A stretch of DNA of 64,000 nt from Desulfofundulus salinus. GTDB taxonomy: Bacteria; Bacillota; Desulfotomaculia; Desulfotomaculales; Desulfovirgulaceae. The notes beneath the pieces are model-generated. The model did no database searches. It worked only from the letters and a program-made list of their open reading frames with translations, and was not told the DNA's origin. Position numbers and translations under genes: made by a program. The stretch is taken from positions 294,695-358,694 of the forward strand of contig NZ_RBWE01000001.1 in NCBI RefSeq assembly GCF_003627965.1. Reading direction: 5' to 3'. This document shows, piece by piece, positions 45,628 through 54,803 of this stretch; the stretch's first letter is position 1, and each line of letters starts with the position of its first letter.

Positions 45628-46437
45628 TTGTATCGACTGCTGGCTGTGGATCTGGACGACACCCTGTTGGATAAAGACCTGCGTATCAGCGAAGACAACC
45701 GGCGGGCCCTGGCCCTGGCCCGGCGTGCCGGCGTGGTGGTTACCCTGGCTACGGGGCGCATGTACCGGGCCACCCTGCCCATTGCCCGGGAACTGAAAAT
45801 CGACGCCCCGCTGATCACTTACCAGGGAGCTCTGGTCAAACACGCCGTCACCCGGGAGGTGGTGGTCCACCGGCCGGTGCCCCTCGCCTGCGCCCTGGAC
45901 ATCATTGCCCGGGTTGAAACTCGTGGTTACCACATCAATATCTACCTGGACGACCACCTTTACGTTGAGCGGCACACTGATGAAAGCAGGCTTTACCAGT
46001 CTATTTCCGGGGTCCAGGTCCGGGCAGTGGGGCCGCTCGTTCCTTTTTTGAAAGAAGCGGGGCAGGATCCCACCAAGGTACTGGTGATTGCCGGAGAAGA
46101 TGAACTGGACGAGCTGGCTGCGGAATTAAGGCCCCTGTACGGGGATAACCTTCATGTCACCAAATCCAAACCTTACTTTCTGGAGTTCTCCCACCCGCAG
46201 GCCACCAAGGGGCACGCCCTGGCGGTGGTGGCCGCCGCTTACGGTTTTAAGCCCGAGGAGGTCATTGCCGTGGGGGACAGCTACAACGACCTGGAAATGA
46301 TTGAATGGGCCGGTTTGGGAGTGGTGGTGGCCAATGCCCGGCCCGAGGTCAAGGCCCGGGCCGATTACGTTACGGCTTCCAATGAAGATGGCGGCGTGGC
46401 CCGGGTGGTGGAGAAATTTATCCTGGGATCGGCTTGA
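45628..46437 (+). CDS. Cof-type HAD family sugar phosphatase
   Basis: The 269-residue HAD hydrolase begins LLAVDLDDTLLDKD (nucleophile Asp) and has VTLATGRMYR, the K of TKSKPYFLEF...KGHAL, and GDSYNDLEMIEWAG (metal-binding Asp pair). Type IIB caps act on sugar phosphates or flavin mononucleotide. TTG 45628 has GGAGG 9 bp upstream; ATG 45604 is an alternative. A TATAAT at 45551 may serve as its promoter. Substrate unknown; nearby sugar genes fit. Confidence 0.88.
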   Translation: MYRLLAVDLDDTLLDKDLRISEDNRRALALARRAGVVVTLATGRMYRATLPIARELKIDAPLITYQGALVKHAVTREVVVHRPVPLACALDIIARVETRGYHINIYLDDHLYVERHTDESRLYQSISGVQVRAVGPLVPFLKEAGQDPTKVLVIAGEDELDELAAELRPLYGDNLHVTKSKPYFLEFSHPQATKGHALAVVAAAYGFKPEEVIAVGDSYNDLEMIEWAGLGVVVANARPEVKARADYVTASNEDGGVARVVEKFILGSA

Positions 46438-46452
46438 AAGAGGAGGAGCAGA

Positions 46453-47439
46453 ATGAGGGAATTGGTTGCCGCTGTTGACCTGGGTGGTACGAAAATCTAT
46501 ACCGCCCTGGCCGACCAGAGCGGCCGCGTGCTTGCCGAAGTCATGGTTCCCACCCGGCCCTGGGAGGGAGCCGGGGCAGTGATCGGGCGGATTGTGGATA
46601 CGGTGGACCAGGTGTTAAAACAGGCCGGGGAACAAGGGCCGCCCCTGGTCCTGGGTATCGGCGCTCCCGGTCCCTTGAATGCCGCCACCGGGGTGGTCTA
46701 CCAGGCCCCCAATCTGGGCTGGTACGATGTTCCCCTGAAGGAACTGCTGGAGGAGCGGCTTGGTATTCCCGTAGCGGTGGACAACGATGCCAACCTGGGC
46801 GCTTTAGGGGAATATGTCTACGGGGCCGGGCGCGGCGAGGAGGAGATGGTCTACATCACCGTCAGCACCGGCATTGGGGGCGGCCTGGTTCTGCAGGGCC
46901 GCCTGTACCATGGCGCCGGTTACGGGTCCGGCGAAATCGGCCACATGACCATAGATCCGGACGGCCCCCGGTGTGGCTGCGGCAATTACGGCTGCCTGGA
47001 GGCCATGGCTTCCGGGACGGCCATGGCCCGGGAGGCCCGCCGCCTGGTGGAGTCCGGCGGGGGCAGGGCCATCCTGGAGGCGGCGGGAGGGGATGTGGAC
47101 GCCATCACCGCCCGGGCGGTGGCCCGGGCAGCCTCTACGGGTGATGGCGAGGCCCGGCAGATAATCGAGAGTGCCGGCCGGGCCCTGGGTATCGGAGTGG
47201 CCAACGTCATCAACCTGTTAAATCCAGCCCTGGTGGTGCTGGGGGGCGGGGCCATGCAGGTGGGCCCCCTTTTGTGGGAAACCATGGAAGGGGAAGTGTA
47301 CCGGCGCGCCTGGGCCCCTGCCCGCAGGCAGGTGCGGCTGGTGCCGGCAGAGCTGGGCGGGCGGTCCGGTTTAATGGGGGCGGTGGCCCTGGCCCTTCAG
47401 AAGGCGCGGGGGGAAAAACCACCCAACGCCGTGGTATAG
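46453..47439 (+). CDS. ROK family glucokinase-like protein
   Basis: The 328-residue ROK kinase has AVDLGGTKIYTALAD (phosphate loop), GIGAPGPLN, the catalytic VDNDANLGALGEYVYG, and the zinc-binding ROK signature GEIGHMTIDP...CGCGNYGCLEA. Most stand-alone ROK proteins of this length phosphorylate glucose. It lies between a sugar phosphatase and a glycogen debranching enzyme, supporting a role in glucose released from storage polymer. Confidence 0.88.
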   Translation: MRELVAAVDLGGTKIYTALADQSGRVLAEVMVPTRPWEGAGAVIGRIVDTVDQVLKQAGEQGPPLVLGIGAPGPLNAATGVVYQAPNLGWYDVPLKELLEERLGIPVAVDNDANLGALGEYVYGAGRGEEEMVYITVSTGIGGGLVLQGRLYHGAGYGSGEIGHMTIDPDGPRCGCGNYGCLEAMASGTAMAREARRLVESGGGRAILEAAGGDVDAITARAVARAASTGDGEARQIIESAGRALGIGVANVINLLNPALVVLGGGAMQVGPLLWETMEGEVYRRAWAPARRQVRLVPAELGGRSGLMGAVALALQKARGEKPPNAVV

Positions 47440-47450
47440 AGGTAGCTGTA

Positions 47451-49481
47451 ATGGATTATTCTATGCATATTACTGAAACGATCCGGGCTATTGGGAAAGG
47501 AGGAGGGGCGTTGCGCTTTGGCAAAGGGGAATGGCGCAACTTTGAGCGGGGTATTGAAAAGGAATGGCTGGTCACCAACGGTCTGGGTGGTTATGCCTCC
47601 TCCACCATTATCGGTGTTAATACCCGCAAATACCACGGCCTGCTCGTGGCTTCCCTTTCCCCGCCGGTACGGCGCAATTTGCTTTTAGCCAAACTGGATG
47701 AACGCCTGGAAACCCCCCAGCGGACGTACAACCTGGCCACCAACCACACCGGGGGGGGCGTAACGGAATTCGGATTTGTTCACCTGCAGCAGGTACTGTT
47801 TAACCCATTTCCCACCTTTGTTTTTTCCTTTGGTGACATAACCCTGCAAAAGCAAATTTTTATGATCTACGGTGAAAACAGCACCGTCATCCTGTATCGC
47901 GTCATCAACGGTGCCGAACCGGCCGTCCTGCGCTTGACTCCCCTGGTTAACTGCCGGGACTTCCATTGGACCACCCGGAAGGGGCAAATTAACTTTTCCC
48001 GGGAAGAAATTCCTTTCGGGGTGGCGGTAAAGGCAGAGCCGGGGATTCCCGCCCTGCGCCTGGTTTGCAGTGAAGGTAAATTCAACGGCTGCGATGATTG
48101 GTTTTACGATATGTTTTACGTGGAAGAACAAAGGCGGGGGTTGGAAGCCCGGGAGGATCATTTTATACCCGGGGATTTTACCATTCCCCTTGAACCGGGG
48201 GAGACAAAAACCATAACTTTTATTGCCACCCTGGAAGAAGTTTTTACCCTCGATGGAAAAGCCCTTTTGGAACTGGAAATTCGCCGCCTGCAGGAGCTGG
48301 TGAAAAGGGCCGGGTACCGGAGCGTTTTAGCCCGCCAGCTGGTGCAGGCCGCCGACAGCTTTATTGTCTACCGCCGGTCCACGGGCGCGAAAAGTATCAT
48401 CGCCGGTTATCACTGGTTTAACGACTGGGGAAGGGACACCATGATTGCCCTGCCCGGGCTGACCCTGGTTACCCGCCGTTATGATGACGCCCGGGACATC
48501 CTGGTTACCTATGCCCGTTACTGCAGGGACGGGCTCCTGCCCAACATGTTTACCGATGCCGGCAAAGAGCCCCTTTACAACACGGTGGATGCCTCCCTGT
48601 GGTATTTCTGGGCGGCCTGGAAGTACCTGCAGTATACCCAGGACCATGCCTTTATCCGCCAGGTGATCTACCCGGTCCTCAAAGAGATTGCCCACCATTA
48701 CATCAAAGGGACTCACTTTAACATTAAAGTGGATGAAGATGGGCTCCTGGCGGCAGGTTCCCCGGAGCTGCAGCTGACCTGGATGGATGCCAGGGTGGAT
48801 CAATGGGTGGTTACGCCCCGCCACGGCAAGGCGGTGGAGATCAACGCCCTCTGGTACAATGCGCTGTGCGTATTGCGGGGACTGGCCGTCCGGTACGGGG
48901 ATACTTTTCCCTACCAGGACCTGCTGGAAAAGCACAGGGAAAGTTTTTTGCGGGAGTTCTGGTTTGAGGAAGGTGGATATCTCTACGATGTGGTCGGTGA
49001 GCAGGGGAAGGACGCTTCCCTGCGCCCCAACCAGGTTATTGCCTTAAGCCTGCCCTTCACCATAGTTGATGCCGGAAGGGGGCGAAGGGTGCTGACCCGT
49101 GTCTGGCAGGAACTATACGCCACCTACGGGCTGCGTACCTTATCTCCCAGCGACCCCCGGTACCGGGGGGTCTATAGCGGCGACCGGTGGCAGCGGGATG
49201 GAGCCTACCATCAGGGGACGGTCTGGAGCTGGTTGATCGGGCCCTTTGTCACGGCCTGGCGCCAGGTACACCATTACTCCCCGGCCAGCCGGTTGCAGGC
49301 GGCACGTTTTCTTGCTCCTTTCCAGGACCAGCTGCGGGACCACGGGGTGGGCTATATCTCCGAGATCTTTGACGGCAACGAGCCCATTATCCCCCGGGGG
49401 TGTATTGCCCAGGCCTGGGGTGTGGCGGAAGTGCTCCGGGCCTACGTGGAGGACGTGCTGGAAATCAGACCGCAAATTTAA
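47451..49481 (+). CDS. Glycogen debranching enzyme, GH133 amylo-alpha-1,6-glucosidase
   Basis: The 676-residue protein has the N-terminal GDE domain (NGLGGYASSTIIGVNTRKYHG near residue 44) and the C-terminal alpha/alpha toroid. The diagnostic motifs are YHWFNDWGRDTMIALPGL (residues about 319-336), LLPNMFTDAGKEPLYNTVDA and the final IPRGCIAQAWGVAEVLRAY. It trims alpha-1,6 branches of glycogen. ATG 47451 follows AGAGGTAG and lies 11 bp after the kinase stop; a longer frame beginning inside the kinase gene is rejected. Confidence 0.92.
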   Translation: MDYSMHITETIRAIGKGGGALRFGKGEWRNFERGIEKEWLVTNGLGGYASSTIIGVNTRKYHGLLVASLSPPVRRNLLLAKLDERLETPQRTYNLATNHTGGGVTEFGFVHLQQVLFNPFPTFVFSFGDITLQKQIFMIYGENSTVILYRVINGAEPAVLRLTPLVNCRDFHWTTRKGQINFSREEIPFGVAVKAEPGIPALRLVCSEGKFNGCDDWFYDMFYVEEQRRGLEAREDHFIPGDFTIPLEPGETKTITFIATLEEVFTLDGKALLELEIRRLQELVKRAGYRSVLARQLVQAADSFIVYRRSTGAKSIIAGYHWFNDWGRDTMIALPGLTLVTRRYDDARDILVTYARYCRDGLLPNMFTDAGKEPLYNTVDASLWYFWAAWKYLQYTQDHAFIRQVIYPVLKEIAHHYIKGTHFNIKVDEDGLLAAGSPELQLTWMDARVDQWVVTPRHGKAVEINALWYNALCVLRGLAVRYGDTFPYQDLLEKHRESFLREFWFEEGGYLYDVVGEQGKDASLRPNQVIALSLPFTIVDAGRGRRVLTRVWQELYATYGLRTLSPSDPRYRGVYSGDRWQRDGAYHQGTVWSWLIGPFVTAWRQVHHYSPASRLQAARFLAPFQDQLRDHGVGYISEIFDGNEPIIPRGCIAQAWGVAEVLRAYVEDVLEIRPQI

Positions 49482-49536
49482 AGATAAGACACCTATTCAT
49501 GACGCATTCAGCTCCACCAACAAAGGATGAAAATGG

Positions 49537-49750
49537 CGCCGTTTTGCACGAAGCGAGCGACATTGAGCCGAGCAGATGCCAAACTTAGCGAGACCGAGGG
49601 CGGAGGCGGGGCTGAGGGGCATGGATGCCCTCAGCCGGCCCCTGAGGCATGGACGCCGAATGGGCCGGGAACCCCGGCGGAGCCCGAGGTCGAGCGCTAG
49701 TTTTGGCCTGCGAGGCGAACGGAGCGAGCGCGTGCAAACGGCGGGCAGGT
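49537..49750 (+). repeat. Dispersed repeat family A, full copy A2
   Basis: This 214-bp GC-rich element fills the gap between the debranching and isomerase genes. Its ends are inverted: CGCCGTTTTGCACG (49537) against CGTGCAAACGGCG (49731), one bulge. Inside are more inverted segments such as GGGCATGGATGCCC. The right 87 bp recur inverted at 160-244, and the left arm recurs in part at 24600. No coding potential is seen. Confidence 0.75.
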
Positions 49751-49781
49751 AAATATTTTCATTAATAAGGAGGGGTCCATT

Positions 49782-50843
49782 TTGCCCATTCTGGATGATG
49801 CACAGGCCATGTATAATGCCGATACGAAGGGAATGCTCAAAGCCCTGTGGGAGCTGCCCGAACAATGTGCCCGGGCCTGGGAGCTGGGTATGGCCGCCGA
49901 CGTTTCTCCCATGGATGATCTCCGCCAGGTAGTGGTTACCGGTCTCGGGGGTTCGGCTATCGGGGGCGATCTCCTGCGGGTTTATGCCACGCAGCGCCTG
50001 GACGTGCCGGTGGTGGTCAACCGGGACTACGTGCTGCCCAAATTTGTCGGACCGCACACCCTGGTTTTCGCCGTCAGTTATTCCGGCAATACCGAGGAAA
50101 CCTTGAGCGCCTACTCCCAGGCCCGGGAAAAGGGCGCCAGGCTTGTGGTTTTAACCACCGGCGGCAAATTGGGAGAACTGGCCAAAAATGACGGCGTACC
50201 GGTGATTACCGTGCCCGGCGGCATTGCCCCCCGTTCGGCAACGGGATACCTCTTCATTCCCACCCTGGCCGTGCTTTACCGGATGGGTCTGTTGCCGGAC
50301 CTCAGCCATGAGGTGGCCGAGTGCACTTCCCTGTTGCAATCCATGCGGGAGAAGCTCAAGCCGGAAGTTCCCCTGGATTCCAACCAGGCCAAGATGCTGG
50401 CGGCGAGTTTCCACAACCGCATTCCCGTAATCTGGGGTTCCAGCGGTACCACGGAAGTGGTGGCTCAGCGCTGGAAGGGGCAGATCAATGAAAATGCCAA
50501 GGCCCCGGCCTACTGGAACGTATTTCCGGAGTTAAACCATAATGAACTGGTTGGCTTTGAGTTTCCCGGTGAACTCCTGCGCCGGCTTTATGTGGTTATT
50601 TTGCGGGATCCCCAGGATCACCCGCGGGTTCAGAAACGTTTTGCCATCACCCGCGAAATCATGGAAGGTGCGGTGGCCGGTGTTGTCGAAATTATGGCCC
50701 GGGGCAGCGGTGCCCTGGCCCGCATGTACTCGCTGGTTTATATCGGAGACTATGCCAGCGTGTACCTGGCCATGCTGTACGGCGTGGACCCCGGCCCGGT
50801 CAGGGTGATCGACACGCTCAAAGCCCGCCTGGCGGAGGAGTGA
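49782..50843 (+). CDS. Bifunctional phosphoglucose/phosphomannose isomerase
   Basis: The 353-residue enzyme interconverts glucose 6-phosphate or mannose 6-phosphate with fructose 6-phosphate. It has the SIS-fold motifs VVTGLGGSAIGGDLLRVYA (residues about 49-67) and FAVSYSGNTEETLSAYSQA. The C-terminal PGI/PMI domain has WNVFPELNHNELVGFE with the catalytic Glu and His. Start is TTG 49782 after AAGGAGGGG. The last codons and stop lie inside a 20-base sequence repeated at 51141-51160. Confidence 0.92.
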   Translation: MPILDDAQAMYNADTKGMLKALWELPEQCARAWELGMAADVSPMDDLRQVVVTGLGGSAIGGDLLRVYATQRLDVPVVVNRDYVLPKFVGPHTLVFAVSYSGNTEETLSAYSQAREKGARLVVLTTGGKLGELAKNDGVPVITVPGGIAPRSATGYLFIPTLAVLYRMGLLPDLSHEVAECTSLLQSMREKLKPEVPLDSNQAKMLAASFHNRIPVIWGSSGTTEVVAQRWKGQINENAKAPAYWNVFPELNHNELVGFEFPGELLRRLYVVILRDPQDHPRVQKRFAITREIMEGAVAGVVEIMARGSGALARMYSLVYIGDYASVYLAMLYGVDPGPVRVIDTLKARLAEE

Positions 50844-50880
50844 GCGGGACAACGCCGGGGAGCCTTTTGTATTCCGGTAA

Positions 50881-51185
50881 ATGTTCAGTAAAACCGCTCT
50901 GTTTACTACAATGGCACGGCGTTGTCCAGAGCGAACGATTTTGCGGAGCGCCGGTAACAGCACCCGGTGAAGCGAGGCCGCCGGCTCGGCTCTCGAGGAC
51001 GCATGATGAACTGTTCGGAAGAAGACACCGAAAACATATTAAGTTAAGATGTAACAACGAAGAATTATTAGTGCCGGGCAATCCGCAGAGAGCCAGAGCC
51101 GGCCCGAAGCGAACCGTGGTGCTGTCGGCGCGGAGCATATGAGTGAGCGGGACAACGCCGTGCCTTAAGCGGGTTAACTGAACAT
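50881..51185 (+). repeat. Foldback repeat family B, copy B1
   Basis: This 305-bp element has terminal inverted repeats ATGTTCAGTAAAACCGC (50881) and GCGGGTTAACTGAACAT (51169). Inside them is a 15-bp perfect stem GGCACGGCGTTGTCC / GGACAACGCCGTGCC (50913/51150), and further in a pairing between CCGGCTCGGCTCTC and GAGAGCCAGAGCCGG. The centre (about 51005-51070) is AT-rich. An inverted copy is at 53621-53913; blocks 50948-50978 and 51076-51102 are identical in both. It carries no credible ORF. Confidence 0.85.
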
Positions 51186-51229
51186 TTACGTATTCGACAA
51201 ATTGAGCCGGGCAACGAGTGGTGATAATT

Positions 51230-52081
51230 ATGCGGCTGGTAATTGTTACCGGCCTTTCGGGGGCCGGAAAGACCCAGGCCTTAAGGATTCTGGAGGATCT
51301 GGGCTTCTTTTGTGTGGACAACCTGCCTCCAAGGCTCATTCCCAAGTTTCTGGAGCTTTGTTCACAATCTTCCCGGGGGATTAATAAAATAGCTGTAGTG
51401 GTGGATATCCGTGGTGGGGAGTTTTTCGACGCCCTTTTTGAAGTGCTGGCCGACCTGGAGAAGGAGGGGCTTCGTTACGAGATATTGTTCCTGGAAACCT
51501 CCGATGCTACTCTGGTCCGCCGGTACAAGGAGTCCCGCCGCAGCCACCCCCTGAGCGTGGACGGGGAAGTGCTGCAGAGCATACGGCAGGAAAGGGAGCG
51601 GCTGCGGGAACTGCGGGGGCGGGCCCATAAAATAATTGACACTTCCGAAATGACTCCCCAGCAGCTGAAAGAAGAACTGGTCAGTTTATTTGGGGATAAT
51701 GCCGGGGCGCCCTTGCGCATTACAATAATTTCCTTCGGGTACAAGTACGGCATACCCCTGGACAGCGACCTGGTTTTTGACGTGCGGTTTTTACCCAACC
51801 CTCATTACGACCCGGCGCTGCGCCCGCTGACCGGAAACGATCCGGCCGTGCGGGATTATGTCCTGTGCGCCCCGGTGAGCCAGGAATTCGTGAACCGGTT
51901 CTATCAGTTTATTGATTTTCTACTTCCCCACTACATCCAGGAAGGCAAAACCACCCTGACCATTGCCGTTGGCTGTACCGGTGGCCAGCACCGTTCCGTA
52001 ACCCTGGCCAACTGTCTGGGGTCCCACCTGGCGGAGCAGGGTTACCGGGTGGCCGTGCGGCACCGGGATCTCTCCCGTTAA
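51230..52081 (+). CDS. rapZ: RNase adapter / nucleotide-binding protein RapZ (YvcJ)
   Basis: The 283-residue P-loop protein has Walker [21 protein letters not shown] (residues about 5-24), [12 protein letters not shown], and the C-terminal [19 protein letters not shown] and [16 protein letters not shown] motifs. RapZ proteins sense UDP-GlcNAc-pathway metabolites or nucleotides, and in Firmicutes YvcJ binds and hydrolyses GTP. It is followed by yvcK and later whiA, the conserved Firmicute order. ATG 51230 is used; the ribosome site is weak. A foldback repeat lies 45 bp upstream. Confidence 0.94.
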   Translation: MRLVIVTGLSGAGKTQALRILEDLGFFCVDNLPPRLIPKFLELCSQSSRGINKIAVVVDIRGGEFFDALFEVLADLEKEGLRYEILFLETSDATLVRRYKESRRSHPLSVDGEVLQSIRQERERLRELRGRAHKIIDTSEMTPQQLKEELVSLFGDNAGAPLRITIISFGYKYGIPLDSDLVFDVRFLPNPHYDPALRPLTGNDPAVRDYVLCAPVSQEFVNRFYQFIDFLLPHYIQEGKTTLTIAVGCTGGQHRSVTLANCLGSHLAEQGYRVAVRHRDLSR

Positions 52082-52098
52082 GACAGGGGTGAAAGGTG

Positions 52099-53433
52099 AT
52101 GCAACTTTTCAAGTGGCTTTACCCCGGTTTGCATTTCAAGCGCTGGCTGGCCCTGTCCTTTTTGGGCCTGGTGCTGGCCGCCACCGGCATCGGCCTTTTA
52201 GGCCGATCTCTGCCCCGGGAGCACCAGGCGGTGCTGATGACCTGGTTCGCGGAGCTTTTCGGCCCCGGGCGGGTTTGGCTCGGGGGCGCGCTTCTCCTGG
52301 TGCTGGGCCTGCCGGCTCTGGTCTACGGCAACTTTAAGGCCTTTCGTTCGGTGGTGGACGCCCTGGCCCCCGGGGAGAGCACGCGCCTGGTGGATATTAT
52401 CTATACCCGCCAGCACCTGCGCCGGGGGCCCCGGATAGTGGTAATTGGTGGAGGCACGGGGCTATCGGTATTGTTGAGGGGCTTGAAACAATATACCAGC
52501 AATATTACGGCCATTGTCACCGTGGCCGATGACGGCGGGAGTTCCGGCCGGCTGAGGGGGGAGTTAGGCATGCTTCCCCCGGGGGACATCCGCAACTGCC
52601 TGGTGGCCCTGGCGGATAAGGAATCGTTGATGGAGGACCTGCTCCAGTACCGCTTTAAAAGCGGGGACCTGGCCGGCCACAACCTGGGCAACCTGCTCCT
52701 GGCGGCGCTGAACCACGTGGCCGGGGGGTTTCATGAAGCCGTGCAGGCCTTGAGCAAGGTTCTGGCCATCAGGGGGCAGGTATTGCCCGTTACCCTGCAA
52801 AATGTGGTTCTGGGGGCGGAACTATCCGACGGCACGCTGGTATACGGGGAATCTTCCATTCCCCAGTGCAGGAAGCCCATTAAACGGGTCTTCCTGGTGC
52901 CCGGGGATTGCTATCCCCTGCCCGAGGCGCTGCAGGCCATTGCGGAGGCGGATGCGGTGGTCCTGGGGCCGGGGAGCCTTTATACCAGCATCCTGCCCAA
53001 CCTTCTGGTGCGGGGAATTCCGGAGGCCATTGCCCGCACCCGGGCCGTGCGCGTTTATGTCTGCAACGTGATGACCCAGCCCGGAGAAACCGACGGTTAC
53101 GCCGCCAGCGACCATCTCCAGGCCATCTTTACCCACGCCGGTCCCATTGTGGATTACGTGGTGGTCAACCAGGGCGGCATACCGTCCCGGTTAAAGGCGC
53201 GCTACCGCCGGGAGGGAGCAGTGCCGGTGGTGGTGGATGGGGATAAGCTGCGGCAGATGGGGGTGAAGGTAATTGGTGCCAACCTGGTGCACGAAAGCAA
53301 CGTGGTCCGCCATCACCCCGATAAACTGGCCCGCCTGATCCTGGAGCTGGCCCTCCTGGAGCGGAAAGCGGGAGAACCCTTCGGGTCGTTCAACGGCTCT
53401 TTAAACGGCAGCCTGCGTTCGGGGCGCATGTGA
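52099..53433 (+). CDS. yvcK: Gluconeogenesis factor YvcK (CofD-like)
   Basis: YvcK binds UDP-sugars and is needed for growth on gluconeogenic carbon and for wall synthesis. The 444-residue protein has two N-terminal membrane helices (residues about 15-35 and 55-75). The CofD-like domain has VVIGGGTGLSVLLRGLK (about 114-130), VADDGGSSGRLRGELG, PPGDIRNCLVALAD and VLGPGSLYTSILPNLLVRG. The membrane extension is found in some clostridial members. ATG 52099 has AGGGGTG 7 bp upstream. Confidence 0.94.
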   Translation: MQLFKWLYPGLHFKRWLALSFLGLVLAATGIGLLGRSLPREHQAVLMTWFAELFGPGRVWLGGALLLVLGLPALVYGNFKAFRSVVDALAPGESTRLVDIIYTRQHLRRGPRIVVIGGGTGLSVLLRGLKQYTSNITAIVTVADDGGSSGRLRGELGMLPPGDIRNCLVALADKESLMEDLLQYRFKSGDLAGHNLGNLLLAALNHVAGGFHEAVQALSKVLAIRGQVLPVTLQNVVLGAELSDGTLVYGESSIPQCRKPIKRVFLVPGDCYPLPEALQAIAEADAVVLGPGSLYTSILPNLLVRGIPEAIARTRAVRVYVCNVMTQPGETDGYAASDHLQAIFTHAGPIVDYVVVNQGGIPSRLKARYRREGAVPVVVDGDKLRQMGVKVIGANLVHESNVVRHHPDKLARLILELALLERKAGEPFGSFNGSLNGSLRSGRM

Positions 53434-53620
53434 CCCGGTTAGTGTGTCGGCCAGCCTTCCGTAGCCAACGGGGGGCTTTTTTGTCGAATGGCAGTTGTCA
53501 GGGCCAAAGGCGGGTGTTAAGATCTTGTTAGGACACGGTTGGGTGCTGTCGCAAAGCCCACCGGGGGCGATTACCCCTTACTCCCGGGCTTTGCGGCAGT
53601 CAATGTTGGGGAAAGTGAAT
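53434..53620. other. Non-coding interval after yvcK
   Basis: No gene is seen. Inverted segments CAAAGCCCACCGGGGGC and CCCGGGCTTTGCGG (about 53555-53595) could fold. The stretch leads directly into repeat B2. Confidence 0.4.
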
Positions 53621-53913
53621 ATGCAGTGAACCCGGTTGGATGCGGTGCTGTCCTCGCTCACTCCAGTGCTTCGCGCCGACAGCACCGCGGCTCGCTTCGG
53701 ACCGGCTCTGGCTCTCTGCGGATTGCCCGTGACTAATTACGTTTCGTTGTAAGCTCTTAACTAATGTGTTTCAAAACTTTTCTTTCGATTAGTTGATCTT
53801 GCGTCCTCGAGAACCGAGCCGGCTGCCTCGCTTCACCGGGTGCTGTTACCGGCGCTTCGCAAGTCGTTCGCTCCGGACAGCACCGCATCCCTGTTATAGC
53901 GGTTTTACTGATT
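53621..53913 (-). repeat. Foldback repeat family B, copy B2 (inverted)
   Basis: This 293-bp element is the diverged reverse complement of B1. Its terminal stem is a 16-bp perfect pairing GGATGCGGTGCTGTCC / GGACAGCACCGCATCC (53638/53875). Compared with B1, at least two base pairs differ in both arms so that pairing is kept. B1 and B2 flank rapZ-yvcK in opposite orientation. Confidence 0.85.
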
Positions 53914-53942
53914 ATTTACAGGAAAAGGATCTGGAGGGCTGG

Positions 53943-54803
53943 ATGAGCGCGAGAATTTTGATCGTCATCGTGACGCTGCCGCTGCTTTTACTGCTGGTTC
54001 TGGCCGGCGCCCGGCACGCGGCCGATTCCCTGGCCCAGAGCCTGGCTCCCCCCCTCCCGCCGCCTGAGCGGGGAGAGATGGAGATACCCATTCTGATGTA
54101 CCACAAGGTAAACCCCGATCCCCGTATGGGAGGTCTGGGTCTGCGGGTGCCCCCGGAAAAATTCGCCCGGCAAATGGAATACCTGGCCGGCCAGGGGTTT
54201 CACACCGTTTCCCTCATCGACGTGGTGGATCACCTGCAGTGGGGGAAACCCCTGCCGCCCCGGCCGGTGGTGATTACTTTTGACGACGGCTACCTTGACA
54301 ATTATACTTATGCCTTTCCCATTTTAAAAAAGTATGGTTTTACCGCTACCGTTTTTGTGGTGGCCCATACGGTGGGCAAGACAAATACCTTCGATGCTGG
54401 AAGACAGCCGGTAAATAAAATGGCCGGCTGGCGGGAGCTTAAGGAGATGGCCGATTACGGCATAACCATTGGTGCCCATACCCTGGATCACCCCAGGTTG
54501 ACCCAGCTTTCTTTGGAGGAAGCCCGGCGCCAGATTAAAGAAAGCAAGATCCTCCTGGAAGCGGAGCTGGGGCGGCCGGTAGAGGTTTTCAGCTATCCTT
54601 ACGGCAAGTACAACCGGGAGCTGGCCCGGGTGGTGAGGGAAAGCGGGTACCGGGCTGCCGTTACGACCGAGCAGGGCCTGGCAGGCCCCGGGGATGACCC
54701 CTTTACCCTGAAACGGGTGCGTGTCATGGGTAGCTACGACCTGCAGAAGTTCATTACGGAACTGGTGAAGCATTATTATCCCCCCTCACCAGTTGAGAAG
54801 TGA
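53943..54803 (+). CDS. Membrane-anchored polysaccharide deacetylase (NodB domain)
   Basis: The 286-residue protein has an N-terminal membrane anchor (about residues 4-24) and a NodB domain. Catalytic and metal residues are seen in VVITFDDGYLDNYTYAFPIL (Asp pair), GAHTLDHPRLTQLS (HxxxH), and EVFSYPYGKYNRE. Such enzymes deacetylate peptidoglycan or exopolysaccharide. ATG 53943 follows GGAGGG; a longer frame would run into repeat B2. It sits between yvcK and whiA, which are usually adjacent, and is bracketed by repeats B2 and D1. D1 supplies its stop codon. Confidence 0.9.
   Translation: MSARILIVIVTLPLLLLLVLAGARHAADSLAQSLAPPLPPPERGEMEIPILMYHKVNPDPRMGGLGLRVPPEKFARQMEYLAGQGFHTVSLIDVVDHLQWGKPLPPRPVVITFDDGYLDNYTYAFPILKKYGFTATVFVVAHTVGKTNTFDAGRQPVNKMAGWRELKEMADYGITIGAHTLDHPRLTQLSLEEARRQIKESKILLEAELGRPVEVFSYPYGKYNRELARVVRESGYRAAVTTEQGLAGPGDDPFTLKRVRVMGSYDLQKFITELVKHYYPPSPVEK

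Noticed and set aside
53793..53942. N-terminal extension of the deacetylase into repeat B2
   Set aside because: The extension is translated repeat DNA; ATG 53943 with GGAGGG gives the expected membrane anchor.
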